Source of the DNA: Paenibacillus flagellatus
GTDB lineage: Bacteria > Bacillota > Bacilli > Paenibacillales > NBRC-103111
Direction: 5' to 3'
NCBI RefSeq assembly: GCF_003217775.1
Contig: NZ_QJVJ01000003.1
Span: 1-64,000, forward strand
Length of the DNA stretch: 64,000 nucleotides
The position numbers were made by a program, and so were the translations under genes. This document shows positions 7,662 through 16,108 of this stretch, one piece after another (the first letter of the stretch is position 1; every line of letters starts with the position of its first letter). The notes beneath the pieces were generated by a model, which saw nothing but the letters and a program-made list of their open reading frames with translations, was not told where the DNA came from and did no database searches.

Positions 7662-9392
7662 GTGATCGAGCAATTGTCGTGGAAAGTCGGGGGGCAGCAA
7701 GGGGAAGGCGTCGAAAGTACGGACCGCATTTTCTCCACCGCCTTGAATCGTCTTGGCTACTATCTGTACGGGTATAGACATTTCTCTTCCCGGATTAAGG
7801 GAGGACACACGAACAACAAGATCCGGATCAGCACGAAGCCGATGCGGGCGATTTCCGACGACCTGGACATTTTGGTCGCCTTCGACCAAGAGACGATCGA
7901 CTTGAACGCGCATGAGCTTCGCAAAGGCGGCGTCGTCGTCGCGGACGCGAAATTCAATCCGGTACTGCCTGAAGGAATCGACGCACGACTGTTCCCGGTG
8001 CCGATTACGGCTATCGCCGAAGAGCTGGGAACGGCGCTGTTTAAAAATATGGCGGCTTCCGGCGCTTCGTGGGCGCTGCTCGGCTTGCCGCTCGAAGTGT
8101 TCAACAAAGCCGTAGAAGAAGAGTTCGGCCGCAAAGGTCCGGCCGTCGTCGAGAAAAACCTCGAAGCGGTCAAGCGTGCCGCCGACTTCGTCATCGAGCT
8201 CGCCGGCGGGCCGCTGGAAGATTTCAAGCTGGCCGAAGCGGACGGCAAGCAAAAGCTGTTCATCATCGGGAACGACGCCATCGGTCTCGGCGCAATCGCG
8301 GCGGGATGCCGCTTCATGCCCGCGTATCCGATCACGCCGGCTTCCGAGATTATGGAATATTTGATCAAGCGTCTGCCGAAATTCGGCGGAACCGTTATCC
8401 AAACCGAGGACGAAATCGCGGCCGTCACGATGGCCATCGGCGCCAACTACGGCGGCGTACGCGCTTTGACCGCATCCGCGGGTCCCGGCTTATCGCTCAT
8501 GATGGAAGCGATCGGCCTCGCCGGCATGACCGAAACGCCGGTCGTCATCGTCGACACCCAGCGCGGCGGACCGAGCACCGGTCTTCCGACGAAGCAGGAG
8601 CAATCCGACTTGAACGCGCTCGTCTACGGCACGCACGGCGAGATTCCGAAAATCGTCATCGCGCCGAGCACCGTGGAAGAATGCTTCTACGACACGATCG
8701 AAGCGTTCAACCTGGCCGAGAAATTCCAATGCCCGGTTATCATCATGACCGACCTGCAGCTGTCGCTCGGGAAGCAGTCGTCCGAGCTGCTCGATTACAA
8801 TAAAATCGTCATCGACCGCGGCAACCTTGTCACCGATGTGCCGGCGCTCGAGGACGGCAAGCTGTTCAAGCGTTACGAGTTTACGGAAAACGGCATTTCC
8901 CCGCGCGTACTGCCGGGCGAAAAGGGCGGCCTGCACCACGTGACCGGCGTCGAGCACGACGAGACGGGACGTCCGTCGGAAAGCCCGATCAACCGTCAAA
9001 AAATGATGGATAAGCGTCTGTCCAAGCTGAAAAACTTGAAGCTGGCCAACGCGATCGTCGCCGACGCGCCGCACGACAACGCCGATCTGCTCATCATCGG
9101 CATGGGCTCGACCGGAGGCACGATCGACGAGGCGAGAGCGCGTCTGGAGAAAGACGGCATCACGTCGAACCATGCGACCGTCCGCCTGATCCATCCGTTC
9201 CCGGCCGAAGAAGTGGCCGCGCAAATCGCGAAGGCGAAAAAAGTCGTCGTCGTCGAGAACAACGCCACCGGACAATTGGCAGACCAAATCAAGCTTCACG
9301 TCGGACACGACAAAATCGTCAGCATGCTGAAATACGACGGAACTCCGTTCTTGCCTTCTGAAATTCATAACTACTGCAAGGGGCTGAAATAA
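7662..9392 (+). CDS. korA: 2-oxoacid:ferredoxin oxidoreductase, fused gamma/alpha subunit
   Basis: A 576-residue subunit of a 2-oxoglutarate:ferredoxin oxidoreductase-type enzyme, which decarboxylates a 2-oxoacid to its CoA ester with reduction of ferredoxin. The N-terminal gamma domain starts SWKVGGQQGEGVEST (about 1-190). The alpha (pyrimidine-binding) domain follows, with FMPAYPITPASEIME, IQTEDEIAAV and TETPVVIVDTQRGGPSTGLP. Start GTG 7662 lies 8 nt after AAAGGAG; an earlier in-frame GTG at 7653 overlaps that site. The beta subunit gene follows after one base, so the two are co-translated. The substrate is assigned by family, not proven. Confidence 0.93.
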   Translation: MIEQLSWKVGGQQGEGVESTDRIFSTALNRLGYYLYGYRHFSSRIKGGHTNNKIRISTKPMRAISDDLDILVAFDQETIDLNAHELRKGGVVVADAKFNPVLPEGIDARLFPVPITAIAEELGTALFKNMAASGASWALLGLPLEVFNKAVEEEFGRKGPAVVEKNLEAVKRAADFVIELAGGPLEDFKLAEADGKQKLFIIGNDAIGLGAIAAGCRFMPAYPITPASEIMEYLIKRLPKFGGTVIQTEDEIAAVTMAIGANYGGVRALTASAGPGLSLMMEAIGLAGMTETPVVIVDTQRGGPSTGLPTKQEQSDLNALVYGTHGEIPKIVIAPSTVEECFYDTIEAFNLAEKFQCPVIIMTDLQLSLGKQSSELLDYNKIVIDRGNLVTDVPALEDGKLFKRYEFTENGISPRVLPGEKGGLHHVTGVEHDETGRPSESPINRQKMMDKRLSKLKNLKLANAIVADAPHDNADLLIIGMGSTGGTIDEARARLEKDGITSNHATVRLIHPFPAEEVAAQIAKAKKVVVVENNATGQLADQIKLHVGHDKIVSMLKYDGTPFLPSEIHNYCKGLK

Positions 9393-9393
9393 G

Positions 9394-10263
9394 ATGGCGA
9401 CATTAAAAGATTTCAGAAACAACGTAAAACCGAACTGGTGCCCGGGCTGCGGCGACTTCGCCGTACAAGCCGCCATCCAGCGCGCGGCCGCCAACGTCGG
9501 GTTGGAGCCTGAAAACTTGGCTGTCGTATCCGGTATCGGCTGCTCCGGACGTATTTCGGGTTACATTAACTGCTACGGCTTCCACGGCATTCACGGCCGT
9601 TCGCTGCCGATCGCGCAAGGGCTGAAAATGGCCAACCGCGAGCTGACGGTCATCGCCTCCGGCGGCGACGGTGACGGCTTCGCCATCGGTCTCGGCCATA
9701 CGGTTCACGCGATTCGCCGCAACATCGACATGAGCTACATCGTCATGGACAACCAAATTTACGGGCTGACGAAAGGGCAAAACTCCCCGCGCAGCGCGAA
9801 AGGGTTCGTCAATGCGAAGTATACGCCGCAAGGCTCCATCGAGTCCGAGCTCGCTCCGCTCGAAATGGCTTTGGCCGCCGGCGCCACGTTCGTCGCGCAG
9901 TCGTTCTCGAGCAACCTGAAGCAGCTGACGACGGTGATCGAGGAAGGCATGAAGCATAAAGGGTTTTCGTTCATCAACATCTTCAGCCCGTGCGTCACGT
10001 TCAACAAGTTCAACACGTACGAGTGGTTTAAGGAAAACATCGTCGACCTCGACGAAATTCCGGACTATAACCCGAACGACCGGGTGATGGCGATGACGAA
10101 GATCATGGAAACGAACGGCATGCTCACCGGTATCATTTACCAGAACAAAGAAAAGCAAAGCTACGAAGAGATGGTTCCGGGCTTCAAGCCGGAGGCGCTC
10201 GCGAAGCAAAACATGAAAATTACCGAAGCCGAATTCGAAAAGCTCGTTGCCGAATTCAAATAA
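9394..10263 (+). CDS. korB: 2-oxoacid:ferredoxin oxidoreductase, beta subunit
   Basis: A 289-residue thiamine-pyrophosphate-binding subunit paired with KorA. It has WCPGCGDFAVQ at the N terminus (cluster/TPP region), GIGCSGRISGYINCYGFHGIHGR, the TPP/Mg motif GGDGDGFAIG followed by YIVMDNQIYGLTKGQ, and SPCVTFNKFNTYEWFK. Length and motifs fit the full family. ATG 9394 begins one base after the korA stop. The pair supplies low-potential electrons or acts in 2-oxoglutarate metabolism in place of, or beside, the dehydrogenase complex. Confidence 0.94.
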   Translation: MATLKDFRNNVKPNWCPGCGDFAVQAAIQRAAANVGLEPENLAVVSGIGCSGRISGYINCYGFHGIHGRSLPIAQGLKMANRELTVIASGGDGDGFAIGLGHTVHAIRRNIDMSYIVMDNQIYGLTKGQNSPRSAKGFVNAKYTPQGSIESELAPLEMALAAGATFVAQSFSSNLKQLTTVIEEGMKHKGFSFINIFSPCVTFNKFNTYEWFKENIVDLDEIPDYNPNDRVMAMTKIMETNGMLTGIIYQNKEKQSYEEMVPGFKPEALAKQNMKITEAEFEKLVAEFK

Positions 10264-10273
10264 TAGTTCGATG

Positions 10274-10307
10274 CGAAAGACATGTGATGCGACTCACATG
10301 TCTTTCG
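10274..10307. terminator. Perfect 14-bp hairpin after korB
   Basis: CGAAAGACATGTGA (10274-10287) pairs perfectly with TCACATGTCTTTCG (10294-10307) around a six-base loop. There is no T-run on either strand, so it may be a weak terminator, an mRNA 3'-end stabiliser, or a protein site. Confidence 0.55.
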
Positions 10308-10400
10308 TCATATCCGTGGTAAACTTATAGACGAGGCCATACATACCGATACTAAGCACCAGATCGACTTGATGCGGTTGATAAGGAAGGAGACAGCACG

Positions 10401-10979
10401 ATGAATGCGAAAATCGTTCCGGTCGGCGTGTCCGCACGCCATATTCATTTGACGAGAGAACATATCGACATTTTGTTCGGGGTGGGGTACGAGCTGAAGC
10501 CGTTAAAGCCGCTATCGCAGCCGGGGCAGTTCGCGGCCGAAGAGACGGTGGCGATCGTCGGCCCGAAGGGAAGATTCGATAAAGTGCGCATCCTCGGTCC
10601 GGCGCGGCGAGCGTCGCAAATCGAAATATCGCGCACGGACGCGTTCCAGCTCGGCGTCGATGCGCCGGTGCGGGAATCGGGCAACATCGAGGGTACGCCC
10701 GGGATGACGGTGATCGGACCGGCGGGGGAAGTCGCCTTGGAACGGGGCGTCATCGTCGCCGCCCGCCACATTCACTTTCAGACGAAGGAGGCGGCCGCCT
10801 GGGGCATCGCGGACAAGCAGCTATTGAAGGTACGGGTCCACGGCGAGCGGCCGCTCGTATTCGAGGACGTCATCGCGCGCGTCTCGGACGATTTCGCCTT
10901 GGACCTGCATATCGATACGGACGAAGCGAACGCGGCGGGTGTCGCGACCGGCGGCCGCGCGGAAATCGTGGACGCGTAA
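10401..10979 (+). CDS. pduL: PduL-family phosphate acyltransferase
   Basis: A 192-residue phosphotransacylase that exchanges CoA and phosphate on acetyl or propionyl groups. It has the duplicated barrel signature of PduL: VPVGVSARHIHLTREHIDIL at the N terminus and VIVAARHIHFQTKEAAAWGI in the second half, providing the histidine zinc ligands, plus GPARRASQIEISRTDAFQLG. No encapsulation peptide or microcompartment gene is near, so it is probably a free cytosolic enzyme making acyl-phosphate, possibly serving the nearby korAB. It has its own terminator. Confidence 0.92.
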   Translation: MNAKIVPVGVSARHIHLTREHIDILFGVGYELKPLKPLSQPGQFAAEETVAIVGPKGRFDKVRILGPARRASQIEISRTDAFQLGVDAPVRESGNIEGTPGMTVIGPAGEVALERGVIVAARHIHFQTKEAAAWGIADKQLLKVRVHGERPLVFEDVIARVSDDFALDLHIDTDEANAAGVATGGRAEIVDA

Positions 10980-11008
10980 GGGGGGCGCGGCGTGCGGATC
11001 CCTTTTCT

Positions 11009-11050
11009 CGGTACGGAATGGGGATTCTGGCTCCGTGCCGATTTTTTTTG
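11009..11050 (+). terminator. Rho-independent terminator after pduL
   Basis: The stem CGGTACGGA (11009-11017) / TCCGTGCCG (11032-11040) has one G-T pair and is followed by eight T residues (11042-11049). The T-run also supplies the start of the miaB -35 box. Confidence 0.85.
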
Positions 11051-11077
11051 TCAGAAGGGGCGGATCGATGGTATAAT
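11048..11077 (+). promoter_or_regulatory. Sigma-A promoter of miaB
   Basis: TTGTCA (11048-11053), 18 bp, then perfect TATAAT (11072-11077); predicted start near 11084. This would leave the ATG at 11092 almost leaderless and supports the TTG start at 11113. Confidence 0.7.
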
Positions 11078-11112
11078 TGAATAATGACTGAATGCAGGGA
11101 GGAAGTGACGAA

Positions 11113-12618
11113 TTGAACAAGGATTCGACGATTTCGGGCACGAAGCAAGCGAAGTCCGATAAGGACTATTCGATATATTTCCAACCGCCTTCGTTGAAAG
11201 AGGCGAAGAAGCGGGGCAAGGAAGACGTCCAGGTCCGGTACGAATCGGCCATTCCGGACGACATGAAGACGATCGGCAAAGGACGGAAGTATTTGATCCG
11301 CACGTTCGGCTGCCAGATGAACGAGCACGACACCGAAGTGATGATGGGGATGCTCGAGGAGATGGGGTACGAGCCGACGGAGGACAAGCTGGAAGCCGAC
11401 GTCATCCTGCTCAATACGTGCGCCATCCGGGAAAACGCCGAAGATAAAGTGTTCGGCGAGCTGGGTCACCTGAAATCGCTGAAGCAGGAGAAGCCTTCGC
11501 TCCTTCTCGGCGTCTGCGGCTGCATGTCGCAGGAGGAGTCGGTCGTCAATCGGATCATGCAGAAGCATGCCTTCGTCGATATCATCTTCGGCACGCACAA
11601 CATCCATCGGCTGCCGGTATTGATCAAGGAAGCGTACTACGGCAAAGAGATGGTCGTCGAGGTGTGGTCCAAGGAAGGCGACATCATCGAGAATTTGCCG
11701 AAGAAGCGCGAAGGGATGAAGGCTTGGGTCAACATCATGTACGGGTGCGACAAGTTTTGCACGTACTGTATCGTCCCGTATACGCGAGGCAAGGAGCGGA
11801 GCCGCCGTCCGCAGGACGTGTTGGCCGAAATTCGCGATTTGGCGCGCAAAGGGTTCAAGGAAATTACGCTTCTCGGCCAAAACGTCAACGCCTACGGCAA
11901 AGATTTCGACGATATCGACTATTCGTTCGCGGACTTGATGGACGACGTCCGCAAAATCGACGTGCCTCGCATCCGATTCACGACGTCGCATCCGCGCGAT
12001 TTCGACGACCATCTGATCGAGGTGCTGGCGAAGCGGGGCAATCTCGTGGAGCATATCCATCTGCCTGTCCAGTCCGGCAGCACCGAGGTGCTGAAGCGGA
12101 TGAGCCGCAAATATTCGCGCGAGCTGTACCTCGAGTTGGTCGGCAAAATCAAGCGGGCCATTCCGGACGTCATGCTGACGACGGATATTATCGTCGGCTT
12201 CCCGGGCGAGACGGACGAGCAGTTTGAGGAGACCATGTCGCTCGTACGCGAAGTGCGGTACGATTCCGCCTTTACGTTCATTTACTCGCCGCGCGACGGC
12301 ACGCCGGCCGCCGACATGGAGGATAACGTGCCCGAGCAGGTGAAGAAGGAGCGTCTGACCCGACTGAACGAGCTGCTGAACCAGATCAGCCGGGAGAAAA
12401 ACGAGCAGCTGCGCGGCCAGACGGTCGAAGTGCTCGTCGAAGGCGAAAGCAAAACGAACCCGGACGTGCTGTCCGGCCGGACGCGCACGAACAAGCTCGT
12501 TCATTTCCGCGGACCGAAGGAGCTGGCCGGACGTTTCGTTCACGTGACGATTACCGAGCCTCAGACGTGGGTACTGAAGGGCGAGCTGGTGGCGGAGGAC
12601 GCGGCGCGCGTCGTGTAA
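11113..12618 (+). CDS. miaB: tRNA-2-methylthio-N6-dimethylallyladenosine synthase MiaB
   Basis: A radical-SAM methylthiotransferase (about 501 residues) that adds the methylthio group to i6A37 in tRNAs reading UNN codons. The order is an N-terminal MTTase cluster domain with [21 protein letters not shown] and [10 protein letters not shown], a radical-SAM CxxxCxxC motif in [16 protein letters not shown], and a C-terminal TRAM domain. The start is put at TTG 11113, 10 nt after GGGAGG; ATG 11092 precedes that ribosome site. The N-terminal extension of about 60 residues before the first domain is usual in Bacillales. ricA follows, as in Bacillus. Confidence 0.95.
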   Translation: MNKDSTISGTKQAKSDKDYSIYFQPPSLKEAKKRGKEDVQVRYESAIPDDMKTIGKGRKYLIRTFGCQMNEHDTEVMMGMLEEMGYEPTEDKLEADVILLNTCAIRENAEDKVFGELGHLKSLKQEKPSLLLGVCGCMSQEESVVNRIMQKHAFVDIIFGTHNIHRLPVLIKEAYYGKEMVVEVWSKEGDIIENLPKKREGMKAWVNIMYGCDKFCTYCIVPYTRGKERSRRPQDVLAEIRDLARKGFKEITLLGQNVNAYGKDFDDIDYSFADLMDDVRKIDVPRIRFTTSHPRDFDDHLIEVLAKRGNLVEHIHLPVQSGSTEVLKRMSRKYSRELYLELVGKIKRAIPDVMLTTDIIVGFPGETDEQFEETMSLVREVRYDSAFTFIYSPRDGTPAADMEDNVPEQVKKERLTRLNELLNQISREKNEQLRGQTVEVLVEGESKTNPDVLSGRTRTNKLVHFRGPKELAGRFVHVTITEPQTWVLKGELVAEDAARVV

Positions 12619-12664
12619 GGCAAAACCACATACAAAGCGATGAAGAGGGTAGGGGTGAGCGGAG

Positions 12665-13165
12665 ATGGCAGCAGGACAAGGGGCGCACGCCCACGATCAC
12701 GACCATGGACACGGTCACGGTCACACATGCGACATTCACGACAATATGGAGCGGTATACCGCTACCGAATTGATCGTACGCGAAGATATTATGGAGAAGG
12801 CGAAGGAGTTGGCCGGACTCCTCTCGACGTCGGACGAAGTCCGTTTTTACCGGCAGGCGGAGAAGCAGGTGCAGGGCAACGCGGAGATTCAAGAGCTGAT
12901 CAAGCTGATCAAGAAACGGCAAAAGGAAGCCGTCGCGTTCGAGACGTTCCAGAACCGGAAAATGGTCGACAAAATCAACGGCGAAATCGAAGAGCTGCAG
13001 GACAAGCTGGACGCATATCCGATCGTCTCCCAGTTCAAGCAGGCGCAGGAGGATATCAACTACTTGCTCCAGCTCGTCGTAGGAGTCATTCGCGATACCG
13101 TTTCGGAAAAAATTCAGGTGGAAGAAGGAACGGCCGACGTTTCCACGGGCAATTGCAGCGAATGA
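12665..13165 (+). CDS. ricA: RicA/YmcA-type regulator with His-rich N terminus
   Basis: A 166-residue YlbF/YmcA-family protein. In Bacillus, RicA forms a complex with YlbF (RicF) and YaaT (RicT) that carries iron-sulfur clusters and directs RNase Y mRNA maturation and the development of competence, biofilm and spores. The alpha-helical core matches: STSDEVRFYRQAEKQVQGN, IQELIKLIKKRQKEAVAFE, and YPIVSQFKQAQEDINYLLQL. Unlike the Bacillus protein, residues 7-26 are an Asp/His/Gly-rich stretch (AHAHDHDHGHGHGHTC) that looks metal-binding, and a lone Cys is near the C terminus. It is likely co-transcribed with miaB. Confidence 0.9.
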   Translation: MAAGQGAHAHDHDHGHGHGHTCDIHDNMERYTATELIVREDIMEKAKELAGLLSTSDEVRFYRQAEKQVQGNAEIQELIKLIKKRQKEAVAFETFQNRKMVDKINGEIEELQDKLDAYPIVSQFKQAQEDINYLLQLVVGVIRDTVSEKIQVEEGTADVSTGNCSE

Positions 13166-13203
13166 ACGAAACGGCGGCGCCGTATTCGGAGAAAGGAGGT
13201 ACG

Positions 13204-13338
13204 ATGCTTCGCGACGGCATTCGGTCGCGGGGCGTCGGCCTTTTTTATTTCAACGGTCGGACGAGAGAGGTTGGAAAAGCCCGTGCACCTGACCGCATAA
13301 TCATGGATCTAAAAGAATGGGAGGCGTTTCGAACGTGA
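13204..13338 (+). CDS. Putative 44-residue small protein or leader peptide
   Basis: A small open frame preceded by the perfect ribosome site AAAGGAGGT (13192-13200), though the spacing of 4 nt is short. The product begins MLRDGIRSRGVGLFYF and ends KEWEAFRT; it is basic with one short hydrophobic patch. I do not recognise it. Its TGA overlaps the GTG start of the following phosphatase gene (GTGA), suggesting translational coupling. It could be a real small protein, or a leader that drives phosphatase translation. No clear homologue is known to me. Confidence 0.4.
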   Translation: MLRDGIRSRGVGLFYFNGRTREVGKARAPDRIIMDLKEWEAFRT

Positions 13339-13820
13339 TTCGGGTATTATTCGTATGTTTGGGCAACATTTGCCGCTCGCCGATGGCGGAGGCGGTGTTT
13401 CGCCACAAGGTGAAGGAGGCGGGGCTGGACGGCCGGATCCGCGTCGATTCCGCCGGTACGGGCGATTGGCACGTCGGACGCCCGCCGCACGAAGGAACGC
13501 GTCGGCTGCTCGACCGCAAACGCATCGATTGGCAAGGCATGACGGCGCGACAAGTGACGAAGGATGATTTGGCCGAGTTCGACTATATCGTCGCGATGGA
13601 CGGCAGCAACTTGTCCAACTTGCGCGAGATGGCGGCGGAACGGGGGGACGGGTCGGAAGCGAAGCTGTACCGGCTGCTCGATTTCGTCCCCGAGAAGAAG
13701 CTCAACGACGTACCGGATCCCTATTATACGGGCAATTTCGAGGAAGTGTACGACCTGGTCGACGCCGGCTGCGGCGCCCTGCTGGACAAAATCCGCCGCG
13801 AATCGCTCGAGCGAGGCTGA
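13335..13820 (+). CDS. Low-molecular-weight protein tyrosine phosphatase
   Basis: A 161-residue phosphatase of the LMW-PTP/arsenate-reductase fold. The catalytic loop CLGNICRSPMAEA (C-x5-R-S) sits at residues 8-20, and the general-acid Asp is in DVPDPYYTGNFEEVYDLV near 125-140. The start is GTG 13335, 10 nt after GGGAGG, because FVCLGN normally lies within the first 10 residues; an ATG at 13317 is also in frame. Related Bacillus proteins are YwlE (protein-arginine phosphatase) and YfkJ; which one this matches cannot be decided by eye. Confidence 0.92.
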   Translation: MIRVLFVCLGNICRSPMAEAVFRHKVKEAGLDGRIRVDSAGTGDWHVGRPPHEGTRRLLDRKRIDWQGMTARQVTKDDLAEFDYIVAMDGSNLSNLREMAAERGDGSEAKLYRLLDFVPEKKLNDVPDPYYTGNFEEVYDLVDAGCGALLDKIRRESLERG

Positions 13821-13842
13821 TCGACATCGAGGAGAAACGGAC

Positions 13843-13870
13843 GAAAGCTCCGACGCGGGCCGGAGCTTTC
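13843..13870. terminator. Bidirectional hairpin between convergent genes
   Basis: GAAAGCTCCG (13843-13852) pairs with CGGAGCTTTC (13861-13870). It lies between the phosphatase gene (plus) and the transporter gene (minus). T-runs are weak on both sides. Confidence 0.6.
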
Positions 13871-13874
13871 TCGG

Positions 13875-15290
13875 TCAGATCAGGAACATGGCGACGATCG
13901 TCGTCACGACGAGGCCGATGATGACCGGCTTCAAGTTGCGCCGGGCAAGCTCGAACGGGTCGACGCCGCATATAGCGGCCGCCGGGATAAGCGCCCACGG
14001 CACGAGCGTCCCGCCGCCGACCCAGATGCCGGCGATTTGTCCGAGCGCCGTCAACGTGGCGATGCCGGAGCCGATCGCCGCGGCGAACAGGTGGGCGATG
14101 GAGCCGGCGAGCGATATGCCGGAGAAGCCGGAGCCGTCGAGTCCGGTTATCGCGCCGACCGTCGTCAGGGTCACGGCGCTAACGCCGGTATTGATCGGCA
14201 CGGACTGCGCGAGGGCGAGGCCGAGGTCGTTGACGATGCCGTGCGATCCTTCGGGCAGCACCTTCCCGAAAATATCGACGAAGGCGGCGTCGCCCAAGTA
14301 AAAGAAGGCGGCGATCGGGATGACCGGTCCGAACACTTTGAAGCCGAACAAAAATCCTTCGATCAAGTACGACGTCGTGCGCTCGAGACCGTCTTTGCGG
14401 TGCGATACGAGCGACAGGACGAGCATGATGAGCAGCGCGGTTCCGCCGATGAGCGCGGTCGCATCGCCGCCCTGCAAGTTCAGACGGAACATGGCGACGA
14501 TGTCGAGGGCGAACAGGAGCGGAATGGCGATCGCCGCGATTCGCCGCACCGTCATCGGAAGCGGATTCGCGGGCGGGAACGATGCGGCGCCCGCGACCGA
14601 ATCGGCCGCCGTAGGCGCGGCTCGGCCGGTCGCCATCGTGAGCCGGCCCGCTTTCATGTCGCGCCGCATGTACCAGTAGGCGACGACGGTCGTCACGGCG
14701 CCCATGACGAGCACGAGCGGGACGCTGGCGCCGATAACGTCGGATACCGGAATGCCCGCCGCGTCGGCGGTCAGCTTCGGCGCTCCTTGAATGACGAAGT
14801 CGCTCGACAGCGCGATGCCGTGTCCGAACAGGTTCATCGAGACCGCGACCCCGAGAGCGGGCAATCCGGCGCGGATCGCCACGGGGAGCAGCACCGCGCC
14901 CACGAGCGCGACGGCGGGGGACGGCCAAAAAAACCACGAGATGACCATCATGACGATCCCGATGACCCAATAGGCGAGCGCCGGAGAACGAATGAGCCGG
15001 GCTACCGGGGAAATCATCAATTCGTTGATGCCGGTACGGATCATAATTTTGCTGAGCGCGACGATGAGCGAGATGACGAGGATCGTTCCGATCAATTCCT
15101 TGATGGCATAAATGAAACTGGCGAACAGGCCGCCGACCGAGTGGCTGACCGATTCGGTCGCCAGCAAGCCGAGCGCCGTTATGCCGACGACGCAGACGGC
15201 GGTCGTATCGCGGCGCATCACCATGAAGCCGATGATGAGCACGACGAACGCCAAATAAACCCAATGCAGCGAAACGAGCGAGACGTCCAT
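13875..15290 (-). CDS. Ion-transporter-superfamily membrane protein (secondary transporter)
   Basis: A 471-residue polytopic membrane protein with roughly 11-12 hydrophobic segments. Two inverted halves each carry a re-entrant-like Gly/Ser/Pro-rich region (GHGIALSSDFVIQGAPKL and LDGSGFSGISLAGSIA), a hallmark of the ion transporter superfamily (NhaC, CitM, DcuC and relatives). The cargo cannot be inferred; an organic anion or sodium/proton exchange is possible. A good ribosome site (GGAGGTG) precedes ATG 15290. It stands alone on the minus strand. Confidence 0.6.
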   Translation of the reverse strand: MDVSLVSLHWVYLAFVVLIIGFMVMRRDTTAVCVVGITALGLLATESVSHSVGGLFASFIYAIKELIGTILVISLIVALSKIMIRTGINELMISPVARLIRSPALAYWVIGIVMMVISWFFWPSPAVALVGAVLLPVAIRAGLPALGVAVSMNLFGHGIALSSDFVIQGAPKLTADAAGIPVSDVIGASVPLVLVMGAVTTVVAYWYMRRDMKAGRLTMATGRAAPTAADSVAGAASFPPANPLPMTVRRIAAIAIPLLFALDIVAMFRLNLQGGDATALIGGTALLIMLVLSLVSHRKDGLERTTSYLIEGFLFGFKVFGPVIPIAAFFYLGDAAFVDIFGKVLPEGSHGIVNDLGLALAQSVPINTGVSAVTLTTVGAITGLDGSGFSGISLAGSIAHLFAAAIGSGIATLTALGQIAGIWVGGGTLVPWALIPAAAICGVDPFELARRNLKPVIIGLVVTTIVAMFLI

Positions 15291-15502
15291 GCGCGGAACA
15301 CCTCCATAAAAGGGGTTACAAGCTACGTATTTCAGTGTATGCGGGGCGGCGTCATGTGTGTTTGCGGAGAATGTCCGGCGAACAGTGGGGAGATGGTCTC
15401 GCCTAACGGAGCATCGAAGGGGCGGTTCGGCCGGGTTGGGCGCGTCCGTTCACGATATGACGGAAGTCGTTCGGCGCGCCGGAAAGGTCCCTATCGACCG
15501 GA

Positions 15503-15516
15503 ACGTATGGTATAAT
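15503..15516 (+). promoter_or_regulatory. Extended -10 promoter of mug
   Basis: TGGTATAAT (15508-15516) is a perfect extended -10 box. No good -35 is visible. The predicted start near 15523 lies about 60 nt before the mug start codon. The remainder of 15291-15583 contains no gene that I can support. Confidence 0.55.
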
Positions 15517-15583
15517 GGATGGACATCGTCGGCACGCATGCGAATGCGCGTTCGTCAATCGGACCGAAGGAGGAGGAAGGCGA

Positions 15584-16108
15584 TTGAATCCGATTCCCGA
15601 CCATCTCGACTACGGCCTCTCCGTCCTGTTCGTCGGCTTCAACCCGAGCGTGCGGTCCGGCGAGACGGGACATCATTACGCGAATCCGAACAACCGGTTT
15701 TGGACCATTCTGCACGAAGCCGGACTGACTCCGCGCAAATATAAGCCGGAGGAAGACGGCGAGCTGCTCCGTCTCGGCTACGGCTTCACGAATATCGTCG
15801 ACCGTCCGACGAAGACGGCGGCCGAAATTACGAAGGACGAATACAAAGCCGGCCGTCTGCGGCTGATCGACAAGATCGCGACGTACCGGCCGAAGGTCGC
15901 CTGTTTCGTCGGCAAAGGCGTCTACGAGCAGTACAGCGGACGGAAGGACGTCGACTGGGGCGAGCAGCCGGAACCGGTCGTACCGGGCGTCGTCGAATTC
16001 GTCGCGCCGTCGTCCAGCGGCCTCGTCCGCATGAGAACCGGCGAAATCGTCGATATTTTCAAACGGTTGAAGCGGTATACGGAGCAAGACGGGAGGGGAA
16101 GGGAATGA
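15584..16108 (+). CDS. mug: G/U mismatch-specific DNA glycosylase (Mug/TDG family)
   Basis: A 174-residue uracil/thymine-DNA glycosylase of the Mug/TDG family that removes uracil or thymine opposite guanine in base-excision repair. It has the catalytic motif LFVGFNPSVRSGETGHHYAN followed by NNRFW near the N terminus, the FTNIVDRPT block, and the C-terminal DNA-intercalation motif VAPSSSGLVR. The start is TTG 15584, about 8 nt after AAGGAGGA; upstream in-frame codons overlap the promoter -10. The stop overlaps the start of the phosphoesterase gene (ATGA), so the two are co-translated. Confidence 0.9.
   Translation: MNPIPDHLDYGLSVLFVGFNPSVRSGETGHHYANPNNRFWTILHEAGLTPRKYKPEEDGELLRLGYGFTNIVDRPTKTAAEITKDEYKAGRLRLIDKIATYRPKVACFVGKGVYEQYSGRKDVDWGEQPEPVVPGVVEFVAPSSSGLVRMRTGEIVDIFKRLKRYTEQDGRGRE

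Noticed and set aside
12640-13203. Long upstream extension of the 44-codon ORF
   Set aside because: It overlaps ricA in another frame and reads as Arg-rich shadow sequence; only the part after the ribosome site at 13192 is credible.
14037-15515. 492-codon plus-strand frame opposite the transporter gene
   Set aside because: Extremely rich in R, D, G and E with no hydrophobic core; the minus-strand frame encodes a well-formed membrane protein with a good ribosome site.
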